Position numbers and translations under genes: made by a program. From Gelidibacter gilvus (GTDB lineage Bacteria; Bacteroidota; Bacteroidia; Flavobacteriales; Flavobacteriaceae): DNA of 64,000 nt. The notes beneath the pieces are model-generated. The model did no database searches, was not told where the DNA came from, and saw only the letters and a list, made by a program, of their open reading frames with translations. Location: positions 1-64,000 of the forward strand of contig NZ_SDDZ01000015.1 of NCBI RefSeq assembly GCF_004115975.1. Direction: 5' to 3'. Shown piece by piece: positions 6,816 to 15,427 of this stretch (position 1 is its first letter; the number at the start of each line of letters is the position of its first letter).

Positions 6816-6950
6816 GTGTGCTAAGCCGTGTATAAGCAATGGCTTGTTCTCGCCTACTTGGAAAATCCTCAACGCCAAAAGCGTTGCAGGACGGATTTTC
6901 CAAAGCCTGTTTCACACACTTCCTGGCAGGCAATCGCCACAACTCATGTC
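6816..6950 (+). repeat. attC-like cassette repeat S4, diverged right arm
   Basis: GTGTGCTAA closes the upstream cassette and is followed by GCCGTGTATAAGCAAT, the family 16-mer GTTCTCGCCTACTTGG (6846-6861), and the tip stem GGAAAATCC/GGATTTTCC with the same inner hairpin AACGC/GCGTT as in S1. The right arm starts conserved (AAAGCCTG) and then diverges. No AAACGTT core is seen before the next gene, so this junction may be the product of a deletion or old decay. Confidence 0.65.
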
Positions 6951-6969
6951 ATTAAACTTTAGGCATCTT

Positions 6970-7875
6970 ATGAAAAAACTCATATACACCATAATAACTT
7001 TTGGATTGTGCATAATGTCTTGTAAAGGACAAAATGAGCGAATTGAAATAAGGTTAATGAACTGTATTTATGAAAACTACGATGACCATGGAACAGAGTT
7101 CAAAAAAGCGATTACAGATTTCGAGCAATTACTGATTGGTCAAAAAATATTGAAAGACCAATCTGGAAAAAGCTATAGATCTATTCTTGAAAAGATTGTA
7201 GTTGATGATGACTTTGACTATAATCCATCCGAATCCTTTTTCGATAATATTCGTGAGATTGGATTGCCCCAAAATGAATCTTACAAAACTTGTCAAACTG
7301 AATTAAGGAAGAACGCAAATATCGACCTGACAAAGGAAACCAAATTAAATGCAGTTTTAGATTCCCTTAAAAATACCGGAGAATTAACCCCATCACAAGT
7401 TGCCATCGGAATTTTATCTGTTCTCAATGAAAATGACTTTGAATTGGATTATTATAAAATGAATATGTTTTCCTTATTTGACGTCATCAGTATGATCAAT
7501 GCCGATGGAATAAAAAGACAATTACCAGAGTCAAAAGAAGACATTATAGACTATGACGTCACCAAAGCACTAAATATATATCTTGACGGAGAAAGTCAGG
7601 TTTTCGCAAATAACCAAAAAGTCACTCATAAGGAACTTAGAAAAACAATTCGAGATTATGTGTCTGAAAATAAATCTGAATCAGTCATCTCTTTGAAAAA
7701 TGACCGACAAACAATGTATAAAACTTACATTGAAATCCAGAACATAATTGTTGGAGAAATACGATCGTTAAGGGAACAATTTTCAAAAGAAAACTATAAA
7801 ACAGAATTAGATCATCTTACTCAAGAGCAGCTAGCGGAAGTTAAGAAAATCTATCCGCAGAACCTTATAGAATAA
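6970..7875 (+). CDS. Lipoprotein of unknown function (cassette-like gene)
   Basis: I start the protein at ATG 6970, because the sequence upstream in the same frame lies inside repeat S4. The roughly 301-residue product begins with a lipoprotein signal (MKKLIYTIITFGLCIMSC, lipobox before Cys18). The remainder is acidic and mostly helical with no recognised family. It lies between repeat S4 and a decayed repeat S5, in line with the single-gene cassettes upstream, but complementary ends are no longer visible. Confidence 0.65.
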   Translation: MKKLIYTIITFGLCIMSCKGQNERIEIRLMNCIYENYDDHGTEFKKAITDFEQLLIGQKILKDQSGKSYRSILEKIVVDDDFDYNPSESFFDNIREIGLPQNESYKTCQTELRKNANIDLTKETKLNAVLDSLKNTGELTPSQVAIGILSVLNENDFELDYYKMNMFSLFDVISMINADGIKRQLPESKEDIIDYDVTKALNIYLDGESQVFANNQKVTHKELRKTIRDYVSENKSESVISLKNDRQTMYKTYIEIQNIIVGEIRSLREQFSKENYKTELDHLTQEQLAEVKKIYPQNLIE

Positions 7876-7887
7876 ACATGTTGAATA

Positions 7888-8043
7888 AAACTGTATAAAA
7901 ACAACTGCTCAATCCTAGCCTACTTATAAAACCTTCCACGTCCAGATGCTTGACAGGTCTGATTTTCTATTCGGTTTGTTTTTACTAAATTAGTTGTCTA
8001 CCCGCTCAATGAAATCTGAGTATCAATTGGATAAAACATTGGT
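7888..8043 (+). repeat. attC-like repeat S5, decayed
   Basis: CTGTATAAAAACAACTGCTC and CCTAGCCTACTTATAAAACC align with the family left arm (CCGTGTATAA..AATTGCTT, TTCTCGCCTACTTGG) with many changes. TTAGTTGTCTACCCGC and GGATAAAACATTGGTCG align with the right arm and core (TTAGGTGTTTGCC, CATAAACGTTGG). It marks the right end of the recognisable cassette region. Confidence 0.45.
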
Positions 8044-8091
8044 CGTAAGGGTAAAACAGTATAAAACAATAACTAACATTAAACTATTAAA

Positions 8092-9585
8092 ATGAAAAAA
8101 TTGGCATTATTACTAGCGCTTGGATGCATTTTCACCTTAACTGCACAAACCGAAATTGAAAAAGTATCAGAAACCATTAGCAAATCTGAAATTGAAGGTC
8201 ATATTTATTTTTTGGCTGACGATCTTTTAAAAGGACGAGAAACGGGTTCTCCTGAACTCAAAATTGCAGCTTCATATTTGGCCAATAGCTTTCGTAGTTA
8301 TGGTGTACAACCTAACCCAAAAACAGGAACCTATTATCAAGAGGTAAAACTTAAACGCAAATCCCCTCCAAAGGATGTATCCATAGTAATAAATGACCAA
8401 GCCATTACTGATTACGTCATTATAAATGCTATTTCAATGGCATCATACGAAGACGCCATATTTTTAAATTATGGTTTAACTGATGATTATAAAGGAAAGG
8501 ATGTAAAAGGCAAAGTTGTTATTGTAAAGGCTGGAAGTCCTGAAACTACCGAAGGTAGAGCCGCATTTACATTGCGTCGCACCAAAGAGAAATTAGCCAA
8601 AGACCACGGCGTCACTGCTATTATTGAGTTGTTAAAAGTTGACGACGGTATGTGGAGTTCTATTGGACATAATTTTAATGGACCAACCCTGAGCGTTGAT
8701 TTAGAGGATACTGATAAAAGTGGCAATAATGATATCGCCTATGTTTGGGTTTTAGATAAAGAAGGAAAAATGGCTGACCAATTTAGTGCCGCCAAAAAAA
8801 TCAGTTCAGCCATTGCTATTGGCGAAAAACAAGAGGAAACGGTGATCTCACAAAATGTTATTGGTATCGTTGAAGGCACCGATGCAAAGCTTAAAAATGA
8901 ATACATTATTTATTCTGCACATTATGATCATGTTGGTATTGGTGAACCAGACGCAATTGGAGACTCCATTTATAACGGCGCTAGAGACAATGCCGTTGGC
9001 ACAACTACAGTGTTGAGCATGGCCAAAAACTTAGCCAAATATCCGACAAAACGCTCTGCATTATTTATTCTCTTTACTGGAGAAGAAAAAGGTCTTTTAG
9101 GAAGTAGTTATTATGTTGAAAACCCAGTATTGCCTTTAAACCAAATGGTGTATTGCTTTAATAGTGACAATGCAGGTTATAACGATACTTCCGTGATATC
9201 TGTTATAGGACTGACCAGAACGTCTGCCGAAGCTAATATCATTAAGGCCGCTCAAGCCTTCGGATTAAAAGCAATTGAAGATCCCGCCAAAGAACAAGGC
9301 TTATTTGATAGAAGTGATAACGTTAATTTTGCAAAAAAAGGAATTCCTGCGCCTACATTCTCTCTAGGCTTTACTTCTTTTGATGGTGACGTTACCAAAT
9401 ATTACCACCAACCAGGAGACGAGGCTGATACTTTAGATTATGACTATTTGCTAAAATTCTTTCAAGCTTACGTGCTGGCAGGTCGTAATATAGCAAATGA
9501 CAAACAAACACCTGTATGGAATGAAGGTGATAAATATGAAGAGGCTTCCAAAGACCTTTATCAAGTAAAAGCAATTAAAAATTAA
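8092..9585 (+). CDS. M28 family zinc aminopeptidase, secreted
   Basis: The 497-residue protein starts with a signal peptide (MKKLALLLALGCIFTLTAQ), so it acts in the periplasm or outside. A PA-like insert domain (about 120-220) precedes the M28 catalytic part. Expected zinc and catalytic residues are in SAHYDHVGIG (about 275), RDNAVGT (about 300), the general-base FTGEEKG (about 328), NSDNAGYN (about 357) and YYHQPGD (about 436). Length and motifs are complete. It stands alone, with 206 bp of decayed cassette repeat upstream. The family releases N-terminal amino acids from peptides; specificity cannot be read. Confidence 0.9.
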   Translation: MKKLALLLALGCIFTLTAQTEIEKVSETISKSEIEGHIYFLADDLLKGRETGSPELKIAASYLANSFRSYGVQPNPKTGTYYQEVKLKRKSPPKDVSIVINDQAITDYVIINAISMASYEDAIFLNYGLTDDYKGKDVKGKVVIVKAGSPETTEGRAAFTLRRTKEKLAKDHGVTAIIELLKVDDGMWSSIGHNFNGPTLSVDLEDTDKSGNNDIAYVWVLDKEGKMADQFSAAKKISSAIAIGEKQEETVISQNVIGIVEGTDAKLKNEYIIYSAHYDHVGIGEPDAIGDSIYNGARDNAVGTTTVLSMAKNLAKYPTKRSALFILFTGEEKGLLGSSYYVENPVLPLNQMVYCFNSDNAGYNDTSVISVIGLTRTSAEANIIKAAQAFGLKAIEDPAKEQGLFDRSDNVNFAKKGIPAPTFSLGFTSFDGDVTKYYHQPGDEADTLDYDYLLKFFQAYVLAGRNIANDKQTPVWNEGDKYEEASKDLYQVKAIKN

Positions 9586-10041
9586 TTCCTAAAAACCATT
9601 GCATCACTACATTAGATGAAACAGCAAGTCGTTTTTTAATAAAACCCACATCTGATCTGTCTACTTTTCTGCCATGCTGAAATGTGCGGCAGATATGAGG
9701 TAGGATCATTCTATTTTTCAGGCTTACTGGTTTTGTATGTAAAAATCATGCAGTAAATACCAGTCGTCTATATCAGCAAAAAACATTGGCTTTTTGAGAT
9801 CAAGGTTTGTTTCGTAGCACTAAAAAATTAAAAGAAAATTAATAACCAAATTTTAACACACGATTTAAGTCTTGACATATCCTCATTAAAAAATCGGCCA
9901 TGGCCAAGAGCGCGGGAAGTCAGAATTTTCACTAATTCATTCTATTTTTAGTATGTTAGCCTCTTGTGCGCAAAATTATCCTTAAAGACAAACGTTACCC
10001 ATAACGCGAATGGCCAAGATGAATGACTAATTAATCTACCT
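9586..10041 (+). other. Intergenic, with a possible relic right arm of an attC-like repeat
   Basis: No gene is seen. GAATTTTC (about 9932), TTAGCCTCTTGTGCGC (about 9956-9971) and ATTATCCTTAAAGACAAACGTTACCC (9975-10000 region) line up in order with the right arm and core of the cassette repeats (GGAATTTCC, TTAGGTGTTTGCCACGC, ATTCTTACACATAAACGTT). No matching left arm was found, and the following gene has no complementary end, so this is a weak call. Confidence 0.35.
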
Positions 10042-10938
10042 ATGACAATAGCTGAAATCATAAGCAACATATTTTTACCCATATCTCTTGCCATTATTAT
10101 GCTTGGCATGGGAATGACTTTAATCCTTTCCGATTTCAGTAGAATCTTAAAAAAACCTAAAGCCATTTTAATTGGTCTTACCAATCAACTTGTTTTTTTG
10201 CCAATTATTGGTTTTTCCTTAGCCATAGCTTTTAATTTACATCCTGTTATGGCCGTAGGATTAATGATTCTGGCAACTTGTCCCGGAGGTGCAACCAGCA
10301 ATTTAATATCACAGGTTTGTAGAGGCAACATTGCATTATCAGTGACCTTAACTGCTATCTCAAGTATTATATGTGTTTTTACAATTCCTTTCATTTTGTC
10401 ATATGCATTAGACTATTTCGGCACTGAAACCGGTGCCACAATCAAACTCCCCATATTAAATACGATCATTCAAATAATGGGAATCACTATTCTTCCAATT
10501 TCAATAGGCATGTTCATTCGCAGATTGAAACCAGACTTTGCCAGACGAATGGAAAAACCAATGCGAACTGCGTCTACAGTAATTTTCATCATCGTCTTTA
10601 TTGCTGTGTTAGCTGCAAATTATAATATTCTGGGTAAAGCAATGAAAGAAGTAGGACTGCCTACTTTACTATTAAATATCTTAACTATGGGATTGGGGTA
10701 TCTAACGGCTCGATTATTTAAATTGAATTTAAAGAGTGCCATTTCCATCACCGTAGAGAGCGGCATACAAAACGGAACCCTGGCCATTGTTATTGCCACC
10801 TCAATATTAAACAATTTTGAAATGAGCATTCCAACAGCAGCATACGCCATATGGATGTTTATAACTGGTGGCATCCTCATGTGGTTCTTCGGAAATAGAA
10901 CTGAAGAAGAATATACCGCCCAACAAAGTCGCAAATAA
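10042..10938 (+). CDS. Bile acid:sodium symporter family (BASS/SBF) transporter
   Basis: The 298-residue integral membrane protein has about nine or ten hydrophobic segments. The hallmark segment LATCPGGATSNLISQV (about 87-102) matches the sodium-site region of the SBF family, and VESGIQNGTLA (about 236-246) matches the second crossover. Bacterial members import bile acids, pantoate or other organic anions with sodium; the substrate here is unknown. A stand-alone gene on the plus strand. Confidence 0.85.
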   Translation: MTIAEIISNIFLPISLAIIMLGMGMTLILSDFSRILKKPKAILIGLTNQLVFLPIIGFSLAIAFNLHPVMAVGLMILATCPGGATSNLISQVCRGNIALSVTLTAISSIICVFTIPFILSYALDYFGTETGATIKLPILNTIIQIMGITILPISIGMFIRRLKPDFARRMEKPMRTASTVIFIIVFIAVLAANYNILGKAMKEVGLPTLLLNILTMGLGYLTARLFKLNLKSAISITVESGIQNGTLAIVIATSILNNFEMSIPTAAYAIWMFITGGILMWFFGNRTEEEYTAQQSRK

Positions 10939-11091
10939 TTTAATAGTTGTTTCTACCTTACTGACACATCTCGAAGTATAACGACGTATAGATTTTCTAG
11001 ATGAGATTTTACGCTTTTAATCGCCAATGACCTGCGAATGAGTTATCAATTACTTGATAAACACACGAATAATGGTTATCTTGATTCTCTT

Positions 11092-12399
11092 ATGAATCAA
11101 TTACTCATGAACTATTTTTTAGGATTTATATTATTATTTGGCACTATGCTTTCTTCAGCACAAAATATGAAACAAAAAGCAATTCCTCTTGAAGGAGATA
11201 CGAGCTTGGACAGACTCATTTCCGCAGCTGCCGATAAGGAATTGGTATTGTTGGGAGAAGCTAGTCATGGCACCCACGAATACTACTTATGGCGGGATAA
11301 GATCAGCAGACGGCTGATATCTGAGCAAGACTTTAATTTTATTGCCGTAGAAGGTGATTTTGCGAGTTTATACCATCTCAATCTCTATGTCAAAAATCTG
11401 GATGGTGCGGCAAATTCTGCCAAAGAGGTTTTGCTAAAGCTCCATAGATGGCCAACCTGGATGTGGGCCAACGAAGAGGTTGTGGCCTTGGCGGAATGGC
11501 TCCGCAATCATAATGACAAATTACCTCAACATAAGAAAGTAGGATTTTACGGGATGGATGTCTATGACGAATGGAATTCCAAAAAAGTGGTTTTGGATTT
11601 ACTCAAAACAACAGATCAGACTGCCTACGCTTATGTAAAAGACCAATATAAATGTTTCGATCCGCATAAGGGAGATAGCTGGAGCTATGCTCATGCCGTT
11701 AACGCTGGCAAAGATGCCTGTACAACGGCTACAAGAAATGTGGTAGAGTATATCAGATCCAATCGGAGTAAGTTATCGGGACTTTCCGATGATACTTATT
11801 TTTATCTTTTACAAAACACCATCGTCGTGCAGAATGCTGAAGAATTTTATAGAGAAAGTGTCGCTTCAACAGGACCTAGTTCATGGAATTCGCGGGTCCA
11901 TCACATGCATGGCACCGTCAATGATTTATTGAATCTTTACGGTGAGAACTCCAAGGGAATTGTCTGGGCACACAATACCCATATTGGCGATGCGGAGTAC
12001 ACAAGCATGCGAAACGCCGGCCAGAAAAATATTGGTCAGCTCACCCGAGAAGGATTGGGTGATGCCAATGTTTTCTTGATTGGCTTTACCACTTATGAAG
12101 GGAAAGTAATGGCAGGCTCCAGATGGGGTGCTCCCATGAAGGAAATGACCATTCCACCGGCCATTCCCAATAGTATTGAATACATATTGAATCAAGTTGA
12201 TCAGGATCGTTTTTATCTGATTTTTGATGAAGAGGATCGCAAGGAAAAAAACCTAAAGGCACTTGGCAATAGAGCTGTGGGCGTGGTCTATAATCCGCGG
12301 GGAGATAGCCGACAGTTTGTGCCCACCATAATCCCATTGCGCTACGATGCTTTGTTCTTTTTTAAAAAAACCAGCGCTTTGCGTGTTTTGAAAAAGTAG
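11092..12399 (+). CDS. Erythromycin esterase-like family protein, secreted
   Basis: The protein matches the erythromycin esterase/succinoglycan-biosynthesis hydrolase fold (PF05139): GEASHGTHEYY near the start of the domain, EGDFAS, HRWPTWMWANEEV, FYGMDVYDEW, and AHNTHIGDA with the family's catalytic-site histidine and acidic residues. I start at ATG 11092 because it opens a normal signal peptide (MNQLLMNYFLGF, ending LSSAQ); ATG 11038 would add an 18-residue polar extension and ATG 11107 is also possible. Characterised members open macrolide lactones, but most relatives have unknown substrates, so resistance should not be inferred. Confidence 0.85.
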   Translation: MNQLLMNYFLGFILLFGTMLSSAQNMKQKAIPLEGDTSLDRLISAAADKELVLLGEASHGTHEYYLWRDKISRRLISEQDFNFIAVEGDFASLYHLNLYVKNLDGAANSAKEVLLKLHRWPTWMWANEEVVALAEWLRNHNDKLPQHKKVGFYGMDVYDEWNSKKVVLDLLKTTDQTAYAYVKDQYKCFDPHKGDSWSYAHAVNAGKDACTTATRNVVEYIRSNRSKLSGLSDDTYFYLLQNTIVVQNAEEFYRESVASTGPSSWNSRVHHMHGTVNDLLNLYGENSKGIVWAHNTHIGDAEYTSMRNAGQKNIGQLTREGLGDANVFLIGFTTYEGKVMAGSRWGAPMKEMTIPPAIPNSIEYILNQVDQDRFYLIFDEEDRKEKNLKALGNRAVGVVYNPRGDSRQFVPTIIPLRYDALFFFKKTSALRVLKK

Positions 12400-12482
12400 A
12401 ACTATTTTGAGCCTTCTTAACTCTGTTGAGAATGCAGTAACAGTGAATGTTGAACAAACAATTATTCAACTTCGTGTTTTCA

Positions 12483-12902
12483 TTACATCCATTTTTTCAC
12501 CATTGCTCCAACAGTATAACCAAATATCGCATGGGCGACAGTCCAGTAAATCCAGGCCATAATATCATTTGCTGCTGGAGGTTGTTCAGACAATGCCGTT
12601 AGAAAAAATAGTGCGCCACCACCTAAGGTATAAACCAGAATATAAGGCCATATCGCCTTCTGCATTGTCCAAGTTTTTAAAATATAAAAAAGTGCAATGA
12701 CGCTGATAATACAGGTTAAATAATGAAAAACCTGTCCAAATAACCAAACCGGTTTCAAGTCGTTAACTACAGGAATATAATCAAAATTAAATAATAGCAC
12801 ATAGGCCGTATTACCGGTAAGGACCATCACAATTTTCAATATCAATATCAGCACAAAGCCAGCAATCAGACCAATGGAAGTGAGGTTAAATAGTTGTTTC
12901 AT
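12483..12902 (-). CDS. Small membrane protein of unknown function
   Basis: The 139-residue protein has four predicted transmembrane helices (about 8-30, 52-72, 84-105, 115-132) and ends in a basic VKKWM tail. The layout resembles small four-helix DUF families in Flavobacteriaceae, but I do not recognise a named one. It is convergent with the esterase-like gene and is a single-gene unit. Confidence 0.7.
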   Translation of the reverse strand: MKQLFNLTSIGLIAGFVLILILKIVMVLTGNTAYVLLFNFDYIPVVNDLKPVWLFGQVFHYLTCIISVIALFYILKTWTMQKAIWPYILVYTLGGGALFFLTALSEQPPAANDIMAWIYWTVAHAIFGYTVGAMVKKWM

Positions 12903-13220
12903 ACAGGAGTCAGGTCTAAGAATTGATTTGAGAAAAAGTGTATTTAGTGCCAGATTGTTCTGTTAGAGCCATTCCGTAAGTATTAGTTTTACATTGAAAT
13001 TGTGGAATTTCATATGCTTCTGCACTAGCATTTATGAGGGGTTTAAACTTGGCTTCTGACATTCAAAATAATTTAAGACAAACGAAAATACATTTTTATG
13101 GTTTTAAAAAATAATAAAATATGATTTTAAATGATCCAAAACTCATTAAATTAGGTCATTTTCATAAAACATCGATTTATAATAAATACAGCCATTTTAA
13201 AAATCCTCTTAATCTATCGC
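12903..13220. other. Intergenic, nothing recognised
   Basis: This AT-rich stretch lies between divergently oriented genes. It presumably holds both promoters; no convincing paired -33/-7 elements, hairpin or small ORF were identified. Confidence 0.5.
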
Positions 13221-13667
13221 ATGATTAGACGCTATTCACAAAAAGATAAAATTAAGGTCATCGATTTACTCAGACGAAATACGCCGAAGTATTTTGATCC
13301 TTCAGAAGAGCAATATCTTGAAAACTATCTTACTCATGAATTGGAGGACTATTTTATTTTTGAGGAAAACTCCGAGATTATCGGAGCTGGAGGTATTAAC
13401 TATCTTCCAGAAGAAAAATTGGCTCGGATTTCCTGGGATATTATTGACCTTAAATCGCATGGAAAAGGAATCGGAAGAACATTAATCCAATACAGACTGA
13501 ACCTTTTGAGCAAAAATCAAGATATTGACATCGTAATGGTCAGAACAAGTCAACACGCCTATAAGTTTTATGCCAAATTTGGGTTTGAACTTGAAAAAGT
13601 GGAACAGGATTTTTGGGCCAAGGATTTTCACCTCTATCAAATGAAAATAAGAAATGACCATTCGTGA
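13221..13667 (+). CDS. GNAT family N-acetyltransferase
   Basis: The 148-residue protein has the acetyl-CoA binding motif A region as KSHGKGIGRTLI (about 75-87; Q/RxxGxG/A type) and motif B as HAYKFYAKFGFELEK (about 110-124). The substrate cannot be inferred. Its stop overlaps the start of the DUF2071 gene by 14 bp, so the two are co-translated. Confidence 0.87.
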   Translation: MIRRYSQKDKIKVIDLLRRNTPKYFDPSEEQYLENYLTHELEDYFIFEENSEIIGAGGINYLPEEKLARISWDIIDLKSHGKGIGRTLIQYRLNLLSKNQDIDIVMVRTSQHAYKFYAKFGFELEKVEQDFWAKDFHLYQMKIRNDHS

Positions 13668-14391
13668 ACTCATAGATACAACCGAACACAGACCTTGGAA
13701 AATGCCAGCACAACCCTGGAAATTTTATCAAGAGTGGAACAATGCCATCTTCCTTAACTGGCAAGTGGATTTGAACGACTTGAAAGATTTTGTGCCACAT
13801 GAATTAGAAATTGATCTTTTTGAAGGAAAACCTTGGATTTCAGTAGTGGCATTTACAATGGAAAAGATAAGGCCTAAAAACCTACCTTCCTTTCCACCAA
13901 TCTCAGATTTTGATGAAATTAATATCCGTACGTATGTAAAATCAAACCATAAAACTGGGGTCTATTTTCTTAGCATGGAAGGCGGTAAAAAATTATCCTG
14001 TAAAGTTGCTAAAAGTATATCGCAACTTCCATATCGATTTTCAAAAATCAACCGCACTGAAAACCGATACATATCCACTAACACCCATTTTAATGACACC
14101 TTGGATATTCAGTTTTCGATTGGGAATGCCATCACCAAGAAAACGGCATTGGAAATCTGGCTGACAGAACGATATGCTCTGTTTCAAGATACAGAAAAGT
14201 CGATCAATGAATTTGAAATTCACCATTTGGAATGGCCAATTAACACGATAGAATTGAAAAAGTTAGAAATTAATTACCCGCGATTTAACCAACTCATCAA
14301 AGGCAAACCTCATAGCATCCAATACTCCAAAGGTGTAAAAGTAATTGCTTGGGGAAAGCTTGCAACACCAAAGACGGACTACAAAACTTAG
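13654..14391 (+). CDS. DUF2071 family protein (YqjF-like)
   Basis: The 245-residue protein matches DUF2071: early WNNAIFLNW, HELEIDLFEGKPWISVVAFTM as the conserved core, INIRTYVK and GVYFLSMEG. The fold is related to acetoacetate decarboxylase; enzymatic activity is unknown. It overlaps the upstream GNAT gene by 14 bp. Confidence 0.82.
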   Translation: MTIRELIDTTEHRPWKMPAQPWKFYQEWNNAIFLNWQVDLNDLKDFVPHELEIDLFEGKPWISVVAFTMEKIRPKNLPSFPPISDFDEINIRTYVKSNHKTGVYFLSMEGGKKLSCKVAKSISQLPYRFSKINRTENRYISTNTHFNDTLDIQFSIGNAITKKTALEIWLTERYALFQDTEKSINEFEIHHLEWPINTIELKKLEINYPRFNQLIKGKPHSIQYSKGVKVIAWGKLATPKTDYKT

Positions 14392-14546
14392 AATGGTCAG
14401 GCAACTGAACAATATTACTGTTTTGATTTTAAATAGCAGATCGAATATTCAGAATAGGAACGGAAATTATTTACCATGAACAGAAAGCTGTAGAGCTGTC
14501 ACTTTAATTCCATTCTAAAACGCGTCAACATGGGCTATTTTAACCT

Positions 14547-14554
14547 TATCTTTG
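14547..14554 (+). promoter_or_regulatory. Putative -7 element of the phosphatidyltransferase gene
   Basis: TATCTTTG fits the TAnnTTTG Bacteroidota -7 consensus and lies 47 bp before the ATG at 14602. The -33 element is not clear. Confidence 0.4.
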
Positions 14555-14601
14555 CACTATTACCTAGTGTTATTCCACAATAAAGCTCTCGATGTTATTG
14601 C

Positions 14602-15366
14602 ATGTCTAAATTACCCAAAGAACATAACTTTCTTGATCTTTCAGACTACGGAAGACCTATTGCAAGAATTATTGCAAACGCCTTAAAGAATACTATTTTT
14701 ACACCAATTCACGTGACGCTTGCTTTTATAATTTCCGGACTTTTGGCTGTCTATTGTGTTCTTGTAGGCCATTACTGGTTAGCAGCATTCTTTTTAATTC
14801 TTAAGTCCATTTTGGACGCTGTCGACGGCGAATTGGCCCGTGTAAAGGAAACGCCATCTTATACAGGTCGCTATTTAGATTCTGTAGCAGACATTTTATT
14901 AAATGCCTTAATTTTCATTTCTATTTGGTTAATTAGCAACTCACAGCTTTGGGTTTGTGTTTTGGCATTTTTAGGTTTGCAATTACAAGGCACGCTTTAC
15001 AACTATTACCATGTGATTTTAAGAAATAAATTTGATGGCGATACCACGAGTCGTGTGTTTGAAAACAAAACACCTAAAGCCATGGAAGGTGAAAAACAAA
15101 ACCATGTAAATATACTTTTCGGGTTGTATAAACTTCTTTATGGTGCTTTTGATAAGTGCATTTATCTTTTAGATGGAAATGCCAAGAAAGCAAAAACATT
15201 CCCCAATTGGTTTATGACCGCCGTCTCAACCTTTGGGTTGGGGTTCCAATTACTCATCATTGCTACCATGCTCGTATTGGGTCTAAAAGATATTATTTTG
15301 CCGTTCTTTTTAGCCTATACCCTTATGGTCTTTGTTTTTATAGCTATAAGAAAGGCATTGTTTTAA
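14602..15366 (+). CDS. CDP-alcohol phosphatidyltransferase family protein
   Basis: The 254-residue integral membrane enzyme has the complete CDP-alcohol signature D-G-x2-A-R-x8-G-x3-D-x3-D in DGELARVKETPSYTGRYLD (starting about residue 74). Several hydrophobic helices surround it. The family moves a phosphatidyl or similar group from a CDP-alcohol to an acceptor alcohol in phospholipid synthesis; the acceptor cannot be assigned. Convergent with the mscS-like gene. Confidence 0.88.
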   Translation: MSKLPKEHNFLDLSDYGRPIARIIANALKNTIFTPIHVTLAFIISGLLAVYCVLVGHYWLAAFFLILKSILDAVDGELARVKETPSYTGRYLDSVADILLNALIFISIWLISNSQLWVCVLAFLGLQLQGTLYNYYHVILRNKFDGDTTSRVFENKTPKAMEGEKQNHVNILFGLYKLLYGAFDKCIYLLDGNAKKAKTFPNWFMTAVSTFGLGFQLLIIATMLVLGLKDIILPFFLAYTLMVFVFIAIRKALF

Positions 15367-15427
15367 TTGAACAGACAATTCTTGGTCATTTTAAGACGAA
15401 GAAAATGCATTTAAAAACAAACTGGTT

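Noticed and set aside
11092-12399. Macrolide resistance gene
   Set aside because: Only family-level similarity to erythromycin esterase is seen, with a signal peptide; most relatives are not resistance enzymes.
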